Part shown: positions 46,695-54,743 of the stretch, in pieces
How the letters are laid out: each line of letters begins with the position of its first letter
How positions within the stretch are numbered: position 1 is the stretch's first letter
DNA from: Williamsia sp. 1135
GTDB lineage: Bacteria > Actinomycetota > Actinomycetes > Mycobacteriales > Mycobacteriaceae
Length of the DNA: 64,000 nt
Direction: 5' to 3'
NCBI RefSeq assembly: GCF_002095395.1
Contig: NZ_MJEI01000107.1
Span: forward strand, 372,001-436,000
Program-made: the position numbers and the translations under genes
Notes under the pieces: model-generated
Databases searched by the model: none
Seen by the model: only the letters and a program-made list of their open reading frames with translations
Told to the model about the DNA's origin: nothing

Positions 46695-47810
46695 GTGGTC
46701 ATCCGCGTATTCGGCATTTCGATCGCTGTCACGATCGTCTCGCTGGGCGTTGCGTACCTATATGGCGGGTGGACTGCGCTTGCTCTGTGCGCAATCCTCG
46801 GAGTCCTCGAGGTGTCCCTCTCCTTCGACAACGCGGTCATCAACGCGACCGTGCTGGAGAAGATGAGTGAGTTCTGGCAGAAGATCTTCCTCACCATCGG
46901 CATTCTCATCGCCGTCTTCGGCATGCGTCTGCTGTTCCCGCTGCTCATCGTGTGGGTCACGGCCGGACTGAATCCGGTCGAGGCCTTCGACCTCGCGATG
47001 AACGTCCCTGAGGAGGGTTCGGGTCAGCAGTCCTACGAAGAGATCTTGACTGCGGCACACCCGCAGATCGCGGCCTTCGGCGGCATGTTCCTGTTCATGC
47101 TCTTCCTCAACTTCATCCTCGAAGACAACGAGATCAAGTGGTTGACGTGGCTGGAGCGGCCGCTTGCCGTCATCGGCAAGCTCGACCAGCTGGCCGTCGT
47201 CATCGCCGGCGGCAGCCTGGTCCTGATCGCAGAGTTCCTGGCTGAAGACGACCAGATCTCGACGGTCATGGTCGCCGGAGTGCTCGGCATCATCACCTAC
47301 ATCACGGTCAACAGCCTGGGCCAGTTGTTCCACACCGAGGAGCTCGCAGCAGAGCACGACGAGGCGGTCAAATCGGGGGGACCGTCCCAGCTGGCGAAGG
47401 CCACGGGCAAAGCCGGGTTCTTCCTCTTCCTCTACCTCGAGGTCCTCGACGCGTCGTTCTCGTTCGACGGTGTCATCGGTGCCTTCGCGATCACGGCGGA
47501 CCCGATCATCATCGCCCTGGGTCTGGGCTTCATCGGCGCGATGTTCGTTCGGTCGATCACCGTGTACCTCGTGCGGGCGGGAACGCTCAACGAGTACCGG
47601 TACCTCGAGCACGGAGCGCACTGGGCCATCGGAGCTCTCGCGGCCATCTTGTTCTTCTCGATCAAGTGGCACATCAACGAGATCATCACGGGCCTCGTCG
47701 GCGTGGCGTTCATCGGCGCGGCCGCGCTGTCGAGCATCGTGGCCAATCGTAGGGAAGCAGCAGAGTCCGGCAGCGATACGTCCGAGAAGGATTCGCTCAC
47801 CGCCAAGTAG
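46695..47810 (+). CDS. TerC-superfamily (DUF475) integral membrane protein
   Basis: 371 residues with about nine membrane helices. The start is GTG 46695 behind AAGGAG. The paired intramembrane motifs LEVSLSFDNAVINA (near residue 38) and LEVLDASFSFDGVIG (near residue 250) are typical of TerC-like proteins and suggest metal binding or transport within the membrane. TerC relatives interact with TerD/TerB and some export manganese. The C-terminal tail is short and charged. It stands next to terD but is separated from it by the hairpin. Confidence 0.88.
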   Translation: MVIRVFGISIAVTIVSLGVAYLYGGWTALALCAILGVLEVSLSFDNAVINATVLEKMSEFWQKIFLTIGILIAVFGMRLLFPLLIVWVTAGLNPVEAFDLAMNVPEEGSGQQSYEEILTAAHPQIAAFGGMFLFMLFLNFILEDNEIKWLTWLERPLAVIGKLDQLAVVIAGGSLVLIAEFLAEDDQISTVMVAGVLGIITYITVNSLGQLFHTEELAAEHDEAVKSGGPSQLAKATGKAGFFLFLYLEVLDASFSFDGVIGAFAITADPIIIALGLGFIGAMFVRSITVYLVRAGTLNEYRYLEHGAHWAIGALAAILFFSIKWHINEIITGLVGVAFIGAAALSSIVANRREAAESGSDTSEKDSLTAK

Positions 47811-47855
47811 CTCGTGCGCCGCGATCCCACTCTGCGCACACCACCAAACGCTGCG

Positions 47856-47871
47856 GTGTACATGTGTACAC
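47856..47871 (+). promoter_or_regulatory. Palindromic operator upstream of the reductase-desaturase genes
   Basis: GTGTACATGTGTACAC is a perfect 7-bp inverted repeat with a two-base centre. It overlaps TACACT (47868-47873), which resembles a -10 box. Repression by a TetR- or GntR-type lipid-responsive regulator is likely, but the protein is not encoded next to it. Confidence 0.6.
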
Positions 47872-47891
47872 TCGAATGCACACGCACGGCC

Positions 47892-47919
47892 GTGGTGACG
47901 CTCTTCTGGGCGTCACCAC
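47892..47919 (+). promoter_or_regulatory. Leader hairpin before the ferredoxin reductase gene
   Basis: A perfect 10-bp stem (GTGGTGACGC and GCGTCACCAC) with an eight-base loop, 20 bases before the reductase start. If the promoter is at 47868, it lies in the 5' leader. It could instead be the terminator of the DUF475 gene. Confidence 0.45.
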
Positions 47920-47939
47920 AGCGGTGATGACGGAGCGGA

Positions 47940-49055
47940 GTGTTTGTGGACTTGCTGAAGTGGAGTAAGCGCCCCGCCGCCGGGGTGGAGGCGACCAAAC
48001 CCCAGATCAATGTGCTCAGGGGGCTGGTGGCGCGGGCTACCACGCCGCTGCTGCCCGACGATTATCTGCACCTCCTGAACCCCCTGTGGTCCGCGCGTGA
48101 GCTGCGGGGACGGATAGTGGCGGTGCGCAAGGAAACCGACGACACGGCCACCGTGGACATCGAGACAGGCTGGGGCTTCAGTCATCGTTATCGACCGGGC
48201 CAGTACGTCGGAATTGGTTTGCAGGTCGAAGGCCGCTGGCACTGGCGGTCCTACTCACTCACGTCGATCGCAGGAGACGACAAGGTCATCTCGGTGACCG
48301 TGAAGGCGAATCCGGACGGTTTCTTGTCCAGCCACCTCGTCGACGGTGTCCTGCCGGGAACAGTCATCCGGCTCGCGGCGCCCAAGGGCGACTTCTCGCT
48401 GCCCAGTCCGCCGCCGGAAAAGGTGCTGTTCGTGACCGCCGGTTCGGGTGTCACGCCCGTGATGGCGATGTTGCGCGGTCTGAGTTCTCGGGGCGACATG
48501 CCGGACGTGGTCCATCTGCACTCCGCACCGAATCGCGAATCCGTGATCTTCCACGACGAACTGGTCGCGCTGCAAGAGCAGTCGCCGTCATACCACCTCG
48601 AGATGCAGTTCACCCGGGAAGACGGCAAGATCGATCTGCACGATCTCGGGTCGGTTGTACCGGACTGGCAGGATCGGGAGTGTTGGGCGTGCGGGCCCGT
48701 GCAGATGCTCGACGTCGCCGAACAGGTCTGGGAAAAAGCCGGCCTACACGAGAACTTGCACATCGAACGGTTCGCGATCGCCCGCACTGACAAGGGCGGC
48801 GAAGGCGGCACCGTGACGTTCAGCAAGACGGGCAAGTCTGCGGAAATCGACGGTGCCACAACGCTATTGGAAGCCGGCGAAGAACTGGGTATCCAGATGC
48901 CGTTCGGTTGTCGGATGGGTATCTGCCAATCGTGCGTCGTACCGTTGTCCGGGGGCTACGTTCGAGACCTGCGTTCGGGAGACGAGCGCCGAGAAGGAGA
49001 TCGAATCCAGACGTGCATCAGCACCGTGTCTGGCGAATGCACACTCGACCTCTAG
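47940..49055 (+). CDS. Ferredoxin reductase with C-terminal 2Fe-2S domain (desaturase partner)
   Basis: 371 residues. An FAD domain with RSYSLTS (about residue 103), an NAD(P) domain with VTAGSGVTPVMAML and a C-terminal plant-type ferredoxin domain with CRMGICQSC plus a later Cys (QTCIS) form a complete electron chain. It resembles Rv3230c, the partner of the DesA3 stearoyl-CoA desaturase. The desaturase gene begins 12 bases downstream. The start may be GTG 47940 or GTG 47946. Confidence 0.92.
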   Translation: MFVDLLKWSKRPAAGVEATKPQINVLRGLVARATTPLLPDDYLHLLNPLWSARELRGRIVAVRKETDDTATVDIETGWGFSHRYRPGQYVGIGLQVEGRWHWRSYSLTSIAGDDKVISVTVKANPDGFLSSHLVDGVLPGTVIRLAAPKGDFSLPSPPPEKVLFVTAGSGVTPVMAMLRGLSSRGDMPDVVHLHSAPNRESVIFHDELVALQEQSPSYHLEMQFTREDGKIDLHDLGSVVPDWQDRECWACGPVQMLDVAEQVWEKAGLHENLHIERFAIARTDKGGEGGTVTFSKTGKSAEIDGATTLLEAGEELGIQMPFGCRMGICQSCVVPLSGGYVRDLRSGDERREGDRIQTCISTVSGECTLDL

Positions 49056-49067
49056 GAGGGGCACATA

Positions 49068-50306
49068 GTGGCGATCACTGATATCGACCTATACGCACAC
49101 CTGACCGAAGCCGACGTCGAAGCACTCGGCAAAGAGTTCGATGCGATCAGGCGTGACATCGAAGAATCGCGGGGCGAGCAGGATGCCCGCTACATTCGGC
49201 GCGCGATCACGATCCAACGCAGTTTGGCGGCGGGTGGTCGTGCGGTGCTGTTCGCCAGTCACAAGAAGCCCGCGTGGATTGCGGGCACGGTGATGCTCGG
49301 TCTTGCGAAGATCATCGAGAACATGGAGCTCGGGCACAACGTGATGCACGGGCAGTGGGATTGGATGAATGATCCCGAGATCCACTCGTCGTCGTGGGAG
49401 TGGGACACCACCTGCCCGAGCAGTCAGTGGAAACACTCGCACAACTTCATCCACCACAAGTACACGAACATCGTCGGAATGGACGACGATGTGGGCTACG
49501 GAATTCTCCGGGTGACGCGCGACCAGCCATGGGAATGGTGGAATCTCGGCAATCCGATCTACAACCTCACCCTCGGAACGTTTTTCGAGTACGGCGTCGC
49601 GCTACACCACGTCGAGACAGAGAAGGTCCGCAAGGGAGAGAAGAGTCTGGGCGAGGTCGGCAAAGACCTCCGCATCATCGGTCGCAAGGTGGGCAAGCAG
49701 GCGGCCAAGGACTATCTGATCTTCCCCGCGCTGACCGGTCCCAACTGGAAACACACCCTGACTGCCAACGTCACGGCAAACTTCATCCGCAACTACTGGA
49801 CGTACGCGGTGATTTTCTGCGGTCACTTCCCGGATGGGGCCGAGAAGTTCACCAAAGAGGAGTACGAGAACGAGGATCAGGCTCGCTGGTATCTGCGGCA
49901 GATGCTGGGTTCGGCAAACTTCCGCGCCGGCAAGCTGATGCGGTTCATGTCGGGCAACCTCAGTCATCAGATCGAACACCACCTGTTCCCGGATCTGCCG
50001 AGCAACCGCTACGAGGAAATCGGTGTCCGCGTCCGTGAGCTGTGTGAGAAGTACGACCTTCCGTACACCACCGGCACGATCTGGCACCAGTACCTGCTCA
50101 CGTTCCGGACGATCGCGAAATTGGCGCTGCCGAACGCGCTTCTCTCGGCGAGCAGCGACGATGCGCCGGAAACTGCATCCGAACTGCGGTTCAACATTCG
50201 GGAGGGCGTGCAATCGAGCTTCAGCGCGGATCCGGAGTCCGGAAGAAGGCGAGGTCTGCGCACAGCGCTGAAGGAGCTGCGCGATTCGAAGGTGAAGGCA
50301 GCCTGA
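49068..50306 (+). CDS. desA3: DesA3-type delta-9 acyl-CoA desaturase
   Basis: 412 residues. The three histidine boxes of membrane desaturases are present: HNVMHGQ, HNFIHHKYTN and QIEHHLFPD, with membrane helices between them. It makes oleoyl-CoA from stearoyl-CoA in the membrane, using electrons from the upstream reductase. GTG start at 49068 after GGAGGGG. An operator and promoter upstream of the reductase probably control both. Confidence 0.92.
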   Translation: MAITDIDLYAHLTEADVEALGKEFDAIRRDIEESRGEQDARYIRRAITIQRSLAAGGRAVLFASHKKPAWIAGTVMLGLAKIIENMELGHNVMHGQWDWMNDPEIHSSSWEWDTTCPSSQWKHSHNFIHHKYTNIVGMDDDVGYGILRVTRDQPWEWWNLGNPIYNLTLGTFFEYGVALHHVETEKVRKGEKSLGEVGKDLRIIGRKVGKQAAKDYLIFPALTGPNWKHTLTANVTANFIRNYWTYAVIFCGHFPDGAEKFTKEEYENEDQARWYLRQMLGSANFRAGKLMRFMSGNLSHQIEHHLFPDLPSNRYEEIGVRVRELCEKYDLPYTTGTIWHQYLLTFRTIAKLALPNALLSASSDDAPETASELRFNIREGVQSSFSADPESGRRRGLRTALKELRDSKVKAA

Positions 50307-50364
50307 CCGCGTCACGTGCGCGTGTCATCGCTCCGGCGCCGCCGGTCCACATAGACTTTCTCCG

Positions 50365-51204
50365 ATGAGCAAGGCGAGCGACGGCGGCGATATCGCCAGT
50401 GGATCAGCGCAGGTTCGTCGAGGCGCCGGTCGGCTCGGAGATTTTCTGGTGCGCGCCGATGGCAGTGAGGGGCTCGTGCGGGCCGCGCGCGCAGCCCGCA
50501 GAGTGGCGCCGGGGGCGCGCCCCGACATCGATCCTGAGCGTTTGCGGCACTCCGAACGCATCGCGGGGTTGATCGCGCAGGCTCGCGGCGAGAGGCCAAG
50601 TGCCGTGCGGGAACTGGCGTTGGCTGCCGTCGAGTCGTGGCAGGCATTGGTGACGCGCAGACGCCCTGATGTTCCCGATGTCAGCGGCCCGGTGACCATA
50701 CTGTTCACCGATCTTGTCGGCTTCTCTACCTGGGCGTTGGGAGCAGGGGACGACGCGGTGCTCGAACTCCTTCATCAGGTCAACGAGTCGAGTACCGAGA
50801 TCATCAACAGGCGTGGTGGCTCGGTGACCAAACACCTGGGTGATGGCCTGATGGCGGTCTTCCGAGACGGCGCGGTCGCCATCGAGGCCGCTCACGAGGC
50901 AGGCGTGGCGGTGTCGGCGATCACCATCGACGGTTATCGTCCGGCCCTGCGCGCAGGGCTGCACACGGGAGAGCCGCGACACGTCGGCGACGACTACCTC
51001 GGGGTCGATGTGAACATCGCCGCCAGAGTCGCCGATGCGGCATCAGCAGGGGAGGTCCTGGTGACCGAGGCGACCCTGGCTGCCACGGACGAGACCAAGT
51101 ACATCAAGCGACGCCGACGGTTTCGGGCGAAAGGAACGCCCAAGGATCTTGTCGTCTATGCGGTCCTCCCGCGCTACGACGGCGAACCCGACGAGCTCGA
51201 CTGA
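50365..51204 (+). CDS. Class III adenylate cyclase
   Basis: 279 residues, soluble. The first 100 residues are helical and resemble the regulatory N-terminal domain of mycobacterial cyclases such as Rv2212. The cyclase homology domain (about 108-275) has metal-binding ILFTDLVGFSTW and HLGDGLMAVF, the substrate-specifying Lys (VTKHLGD) and Asp (LGVDVNIAARV), and the transition-state Asn/Arg. All catalytic residues seem present, so it should form homodimers that make cAMP. Confidence 0.9.
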   Translation: MSKASDGGDIASGSAQVRRGAGRLGDFLVRADGSEGLVRAARAARRVAPGARPDIDPERLRHSERIAGLIAQARGERPSAVRELALAAVESWQALVTRRRPDVPDVSGPVTILFTDLVGFSTWALGAGDDAVLELLHQVNESSTEIINRRGGSVTKHLGDGLMAVFRDGAVAIEAAHEAGVAVSAITIDGYRPALRAGLHTGEPRHVGDDYLGVDVNIAARVADAASAGEVLVTEATLAATDETKYIKRRRRFRAKGTPKDLVVYAVLPRYDGEPDELD

Positions 51205-51223
51205 ACCGAGTGCACGAGTGTCC

Positions 51224-51823
51224 TCAAGCCTGTTTCAATGCTGAGTACAGGACCTTGAGCTGCGCAGCGGCGACATCCAGCGACTCGACGTTCCGTTGGC
51301 TTCGACACTGGATTATCGCGCCTTCGATCGCGTTCACCACGAACAGCGCGAAGCTCTCCGCGTCATCGATCGACAGCCCGCCGCGGAGTGCGGAGTCGGC
51401 GACCAGGCGTCGCCAGGCATCAAATGCCACGTTGGCCGTGGCTGCGACCTCCGGTTCGTCTGGCGCGGCCATGGCAGCGGCCGCCACCGGACACCCGAGT
51501 GCGTAGTCGCTGCCCTCGAGTTCGCGCTTCCACCACTTCACCAGGGCATCGACGGCCTCCTGCGGTGTCCGGGTGGTGGTGAGGTGGTCGATGAAAGCTG
51601 TCATCTGCTCGCCGGATTCTGCGGTGGCGGTCGCGATCAGCCCGGACTTCCCGTTCGGGAAGTGTTGATAGATGGAATTCCTGGCCGCACCGCTGTGACC
51701 TAGAAGGTCGGCGACACTCGTCGCGAAGACACCGCGCCGCCGGACCAGGTCTATAGCAGTGGAGATCAGCCGTTCGCGCGGTCCTGCAGATGCGTCGAAC
51801 TCCTGTATCGGGTTGTCAGCCAC
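51224..51823 (-). CDS. TetR-family transcriptional regulator
   Basis: 199 residues from GTG 51823, behind a GAGGAGAG site. The N-terminal helix-turn-helix is RERLISTAIDLVRRRGVFATSVADLLGHSGAARNSIYQHFPNGK; the C-terminal domain is the LmrA/YxaF-like type (WKRELEGSDYALGCPVAAAAM). It is divergent from a hotdog thioesterase gene, and two palindromes in the gap probably serve as its operators, so it is expected to repress both genes. Confidence 0.92.
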   Translation of the reverse strand: MADNPIQEFDASAGPRERLISTAIDLVRRRGVFATSVADLLGHSGAARNSIYQHFPNGKSGLIATATAESGEQMTAFIDHLTTTRTPQEAVDALVKWWKRELEGSDYALGCPVAAAAMAAPDEPEVAATANVAFDAWRRLVADSALRGGLSIDDAESFALFVVNAIEGAIIQCRSQRNVESLDVAAAQLKVLYSALKQA

Positions 51824-51847
51824 CCTGGTCTCTCCTCGCCTACTCCA

Positions 51848-51863
51848 TAGACCAATTGGTCCA
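51848..51863. promoter_or_regulatory. TetR operator 1
   Basis: TAGACCAATTGGTCCA contains the perfect 12-bp palindrome GACCAATTGGTC (51850-51861). It lies 25 bases upstream of the TetR start, in its likely promoter. Confidence 0.7.
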
Positions 51864-51887
51864 TCCGCGGTGTTACGCTTCACGGTA

Positions 51888-51903
51888 TGGACCATTTGGT
51901 CCA
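51888..51903. promoter_or_regulatory. TetR operator 2
   Basis: TGGACCATTTGGTCCA is a near-perfect 16-bp palindrome, differing only at the centre. It shares the GGACCAWTTGGTCC core with operator 1, 40 bases away (centre to centre), and lies 24 bases before the thioesterase start. Confidence 0.75.
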
Positions 51904-51926
51904 CCACGCTACCAGGAGGGAGTCCC

Positions 51927-52415
51927 ATGACCGGGCGAATGACCGAGCAGGCCGCAGCCGGTACCTCGGATCAGATCTCGATCGGCGAGATGACGGGGTT
52001 GGAAGTGTTGCGGTACATGACCGGACTGCCGGAGCGACCGCCGAACATCGCGCAATTGGTGGGTATGGAAGTCGAGTCGCTGGAAGAGGGCCACGTCAGA
52101 TTCAGCTTGAATGCCCGGCCAGACATGACCAATCCGATTGGATCACTACATGGCGGCATCTGCGCAACTCTGCTCGACTCGGTGATGGGGTGCGCGGTGC
52201 ACACGACCCTCGGTGCGGGTGTCGGCTACGGAACACTGGAACTCAAGGTCAACTACATTCGGTCTGTTCCCACCGATGGACGCCGAATCATCGGCTATGG
52301 CAAGACCATTCACGTCGGACGTCGGACCGCTACCGCAGAGGGCGAGATCCGGGACGAACGAGACAAGTTGATCGCCCACGGCACCACCACCTGCATCATC
52401 CATCAGCCGGACTGA
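51927..52415 (+). CDS. PaaI-type hotdog thioesterase
   Basis: 162 residues from the ATG at 51927 behind AGGAGGG. The hotdog fold is shown by NPIGSLHGGICATLLDSVMGCAVHT, with the catalytic HGG and Asp, and GTLELKVNYIRSVPTDGR. It hydrolyses acyl-CoA thioesters of unknown chain type. Divergent TetR and shared operators suggest induction by an acyl-CoA or a related lipid. Confidence 0.92.
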   Translation: MTGRMTEQAAAGTSDQISIGEMTGLEVLRYMTGLPERPPNIAQLVGMEVESLEEGHVRFSLNARPDMTNPIGSLHGGICATLLDSVMGCAVHTTLGAGVGYGTLELKVNYIRSVPTDGRRIIGYGKTIHVGRRTATAEGEIRDERDKLIAHGTTTCIIHQPD

Positions 52416-52453
52416 TGCGAGCCCGGTGGAGGGGCGCCTCGATCAGGAGACCC

Positions 52454-52459
52454 TAGACT
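52454..52459 (+). promoter_or_regulatory. Leaderless -10 of the PAP2-kinase gene
   Basis: TAGACT lies seven bases before the GTG at 52467, again the leaderless layout. No ribosome-binding site is seen. Confidence 0.45.
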
Positions 52460-52466
52460 TCGTGGG

Positions 52467-53855
52467 GTGCAGTCTCCCGAGATACCGCGTCCTGTTCCAG
52501 GTGGCCGAGGTTGGCCCGATCCGTTGATGCGCAATCTGACGCTGTCGGCCAACCACGGCAAACTGTGGTTTGCGGTCGCAGGCGTCCTGGCTCTGGTGGG
52601 TAAACGGCAGCGCCGCGCGGCCGCGCGCGGTTTGGGATCGCTGGCCGGTGCGAGCCTGTTGTCCAACACCGTGATCAAACCGCTGGTGGGCCGCAGTCGC
52701 CCTCCAGCAGATCTGCTGCATCCGCATCGGCAGTTGCCGAGAATGCCCTGGACATCGTCCTTTCCCAGCGGTCACAGCGCCTCGGCCGCAGCATTCGCGG
52801 TCGGCGCGGCGCTGGAACGGCCGCGCACCGCGATAGTCCTGGCGCCGCTCGCTGCCGCGGTCGCCTATTCCCGGGTCTACGTCGGTGTGCATTATCGAAC
52901 AGACGTGGTCGCCGGGGCAGCGGTCGGCACCGGCGTGGCACTCGCCGGCCACTTCCTGTGGCCGGCCACTCCGCTCCGAGCGGCCGAAACCGCCCCCGGG
53001 TCGGCACCGGCACTACCGGCTGGTGAAGGTTTGGCCGTCGTCGTCAACCCCCGGTCAGGGTCGGCAGCCGATGCCCCGGCTGAGGTCGCAGCCGCACTGC
53101 CGGGGGCGACCATCGTGCAGTGGGACGTGGACAGGCCACTAGACGACCAGATTCCCGACGGAATTCGAGCGCTGGGCGTTGCGGGGGGCGACGGCACCGC
53201 CGCGACGGTTGCGCAACTCGCGCTAGATCGGGGACTGCCGTTGGCCGTGTTCCCGGCCGGCACCCTCAACCATTTCGCCCGATCGCTTGACCTGGAGACC
53301 TACGCCGACACCGCGCGCGCAGTGACGATGGGAACAGCCGGAACTGTCGACGTCGGACGGATCGATGGCCGCGTTTTCCTCAATACTGCAGGCCTCGGCG
53401 GATACCCGGAGATGGTCCGGCTACGCGATCGCCTCGAACATCGCATCGGAAAGTGGCCCGCAGCAGCGTTCGCGCTCTACCGGGCGGTGAAGGGACGTAA
53501 ACCCGTCGACCTGGTCATCAACGGACAACATCATCTGGTCTGGGCGGTATTCGTCGGCAACGGCGTGTACCGACCTCGCGGTCTGAGCCCGGCACGACGT
53601 TCCGACCTGGCCGACGGTGTGCTGGACCTCCAGTACCTCCGCGCAGACCGGAAGCTCGGTCGCACCACGGCAATTGTTGCGTCGCTGTTCGGTACGGTCG
53701 AGCGATCCAGGGTCCTCGGGTCCGTGCAAGCTTCTCGATTGGAGATCACCAGCGCGTCCGGCCCCCTGCTCACCGCTCACGATGGCGAAGTGACCGGGCC
53801 TGTCGAGAACGTGCTCCTCGAGCTCGATGAGCAGCGGCTGACGGTTTACCGCTGA
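52467..53855 (+). CDS. PAP2 phosphatase fused to a diacylglycerol-kinase domain
   Basis: 462 residues from GTG 52467. The N-terminal PAP2 phosphatase domain has all three signature parts: KPLVGRSRP, FPSGHSASA and SRVYVGVHYRTD, with several membrane helices. From about residue 190 comes a lipid kinase domain of the DAGK/YegS type: VVVNPRSGSAAD, GVAGGDGTAATVAQ, PAGTLNHFARSL and FLNTAGLGGY. One domain removes a phosphate and the other adds one, both on lipid substrates, so it may remodel phosphatidic acid, diacylglycerol or polyprenyl phosphate. Actinobacteria have such fusions, but their substrates are poorly known. Confidence 0.92.
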   Translation: MQSPEIPRPVPGGRGWPDPLMRNLTLSANHGKLWFAVAGVLALVGKRQRRAAARGLGSLAGASLLSNTVIKPLVGRSRPPADLLHPHRQLPRMPWTSSFPSGHSASAAAFAVGAALERPRTAIVLAPLAAAVAYSRVYVGVHYRTDVVAGAAVGTGVALAGHFLWPATPLRAAETAPGSAPALPAGEGLAVVVNPRSGSAADAPAEVAAALPGATIVQWDVDRPLDDQIPDGIRALGVAGGDGTAATVAQLALDRGLPLAVFPAGTLNHFARSLDLETYADTARAVTMGTAGTVDVGRIDGRVFLNTAGLGGYPEMVRLRDRLEHRIGKWPAAAFALYRAVKGRKPVDLVINGQHHLVWAVFVGNGVYRPRGLSPARRSDLADGVLDLQYLRADRKLGRTTAIVASLFGTVERSRVLGSVQASRLEITSASGPLLTAHDGEVTGPVENVLLELDEQRLTVYR

Positions 53856-53859
53856 GCAT

Positions 53860-54060
53860 TCAGATGATCGTCGGCCCGGGGCTCGGCTCCGGGGGCGATG
53901 GCGCGGGAAACGCCGGATCGGGTGCGGGATGTTCGGGACCCGGCGGGGTGGTGGGCTCCGGCTGAGGCGTCGGAACGGGTTCCGGCTCAGGCACGGACGG
54001 GATGGTGGGCTCGGTTCCCGGTGGGTCCGGACGATCTGGAGTCGGAATAGGTTGTCCCAT
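53860..54060 (-). CDS. Small proline-rich protein
   Basis: 66 residues from the ATG at 54060, which has GAGGAG nine bases upstream. More than a third of residues are proline, with PEPEP and PSPPEPSPGP repeats; it has no membrane segment or Cys. It ends with the PGPTII tail, four bases from the end of the PAP2-kinase gene. Function unknown. A good ribosome-binding site supports it, but high-GC proline frames can be spurious. Confidence 0.5.
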   Translation of the reverse strand: MGQPIPTPDRPDPPGTEPTIPSVPEPEPVPTPQPEPTTPPGPEHPAPDPAFPAPSPPEPSPGPTII

Positions 54061-54312
54061 GGTCGATCTCCTCACCTATGGGGTGACTGCGCGGAGCGCG
54101 GACGGCGGTTTGCATCGTGCGCTTCACCTTCATGCTTACCAGGGCGGGAGATCGGGTGAGGGCGATCAGGCACGGATGTCCCGATTCGTTCTGGTAACCA
54201 CCTCATCCACGACGTCCGCGCTGGTATCAAGAATGAGCCGCGGGTGCAGATGCGTCCGCGACATCGGCGCGGTATGTCCGTTCTTGGCCGATGCGTCGGG
54301 TAGACAAGACCC

Positions 54313-54702
54313 ATGGAGGTTCTCAGTGGCCGAATCATTCTCCGCCCGTCAGACCCGCGGACGACGATCCGGTTCTATCGCGATCAACTCGGATTGGCCG
54401 TCGCCCGTGAGTACCCCGGCGGAATTGTCTTCTTCGCCGGGGCCGCGCTGATCGAGGTGGCTGCGCACATGGACGCGAGTGGCGCACCACCGGGTACGAG
54501 CGTCCTGTGGTTGCAGGTGCGTGACATCGCCGTCGCAGAACGTGAGCTCCGCGTATCAGGCGTCGCCATCACCCGGGATGCGAAAACTGAACCCTGGGGG
54601 CTCATCGAGATGCATGCGGTGGATCCCGACGGCACCGAGATCATCTTTGTAGAGGTTCCCGAGGACCACCCTCTTCGCCGCGATGGACGGGCGCCTGCCT
54701 GA
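54313..54702 (+). CDS. VOC (glyoxalase) family protein
   Basis: 129 residues. The single vicinal-oxygen-chelate fold shows as IILRPSDPRTTIRFYRDQLGLAVAREYP, FFAGAALIEVAAH, VLWLQVRDIAVAERELRVSGV and WGLIEMHAVDPDGTEIIFVE. Metal ligands may be the His/Glu of these strands; the substrate is unknown. TAGACA lies six bases before the ATG, a possible leaderless promoter. Confidence 0.88.
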   Translation: MEVLSGRIILRPSDPRTTIRFYRDQLGLAVAREYPGGIVFFAGAALIEVAAHMDASGAPPGTSVLWLQVRDIAVAERELRVSGVAITRDAKTEPWGLIEMHAVDPDGTEIIFVEVPEDHPLRRDGRAPA

Positions 54703-54743
54703 ACTCTTGTTTGCCGCTGCGGCCGACTGGGTAATTCCGGACC

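Noticed and set aside
54072-54338. 88-residue minus-strand frame upstream of the VOC gene
   Set aside because: No ribosome-binding site, Arg/Pro/Thr-rich composition and overlap with the VOC start; looks random.
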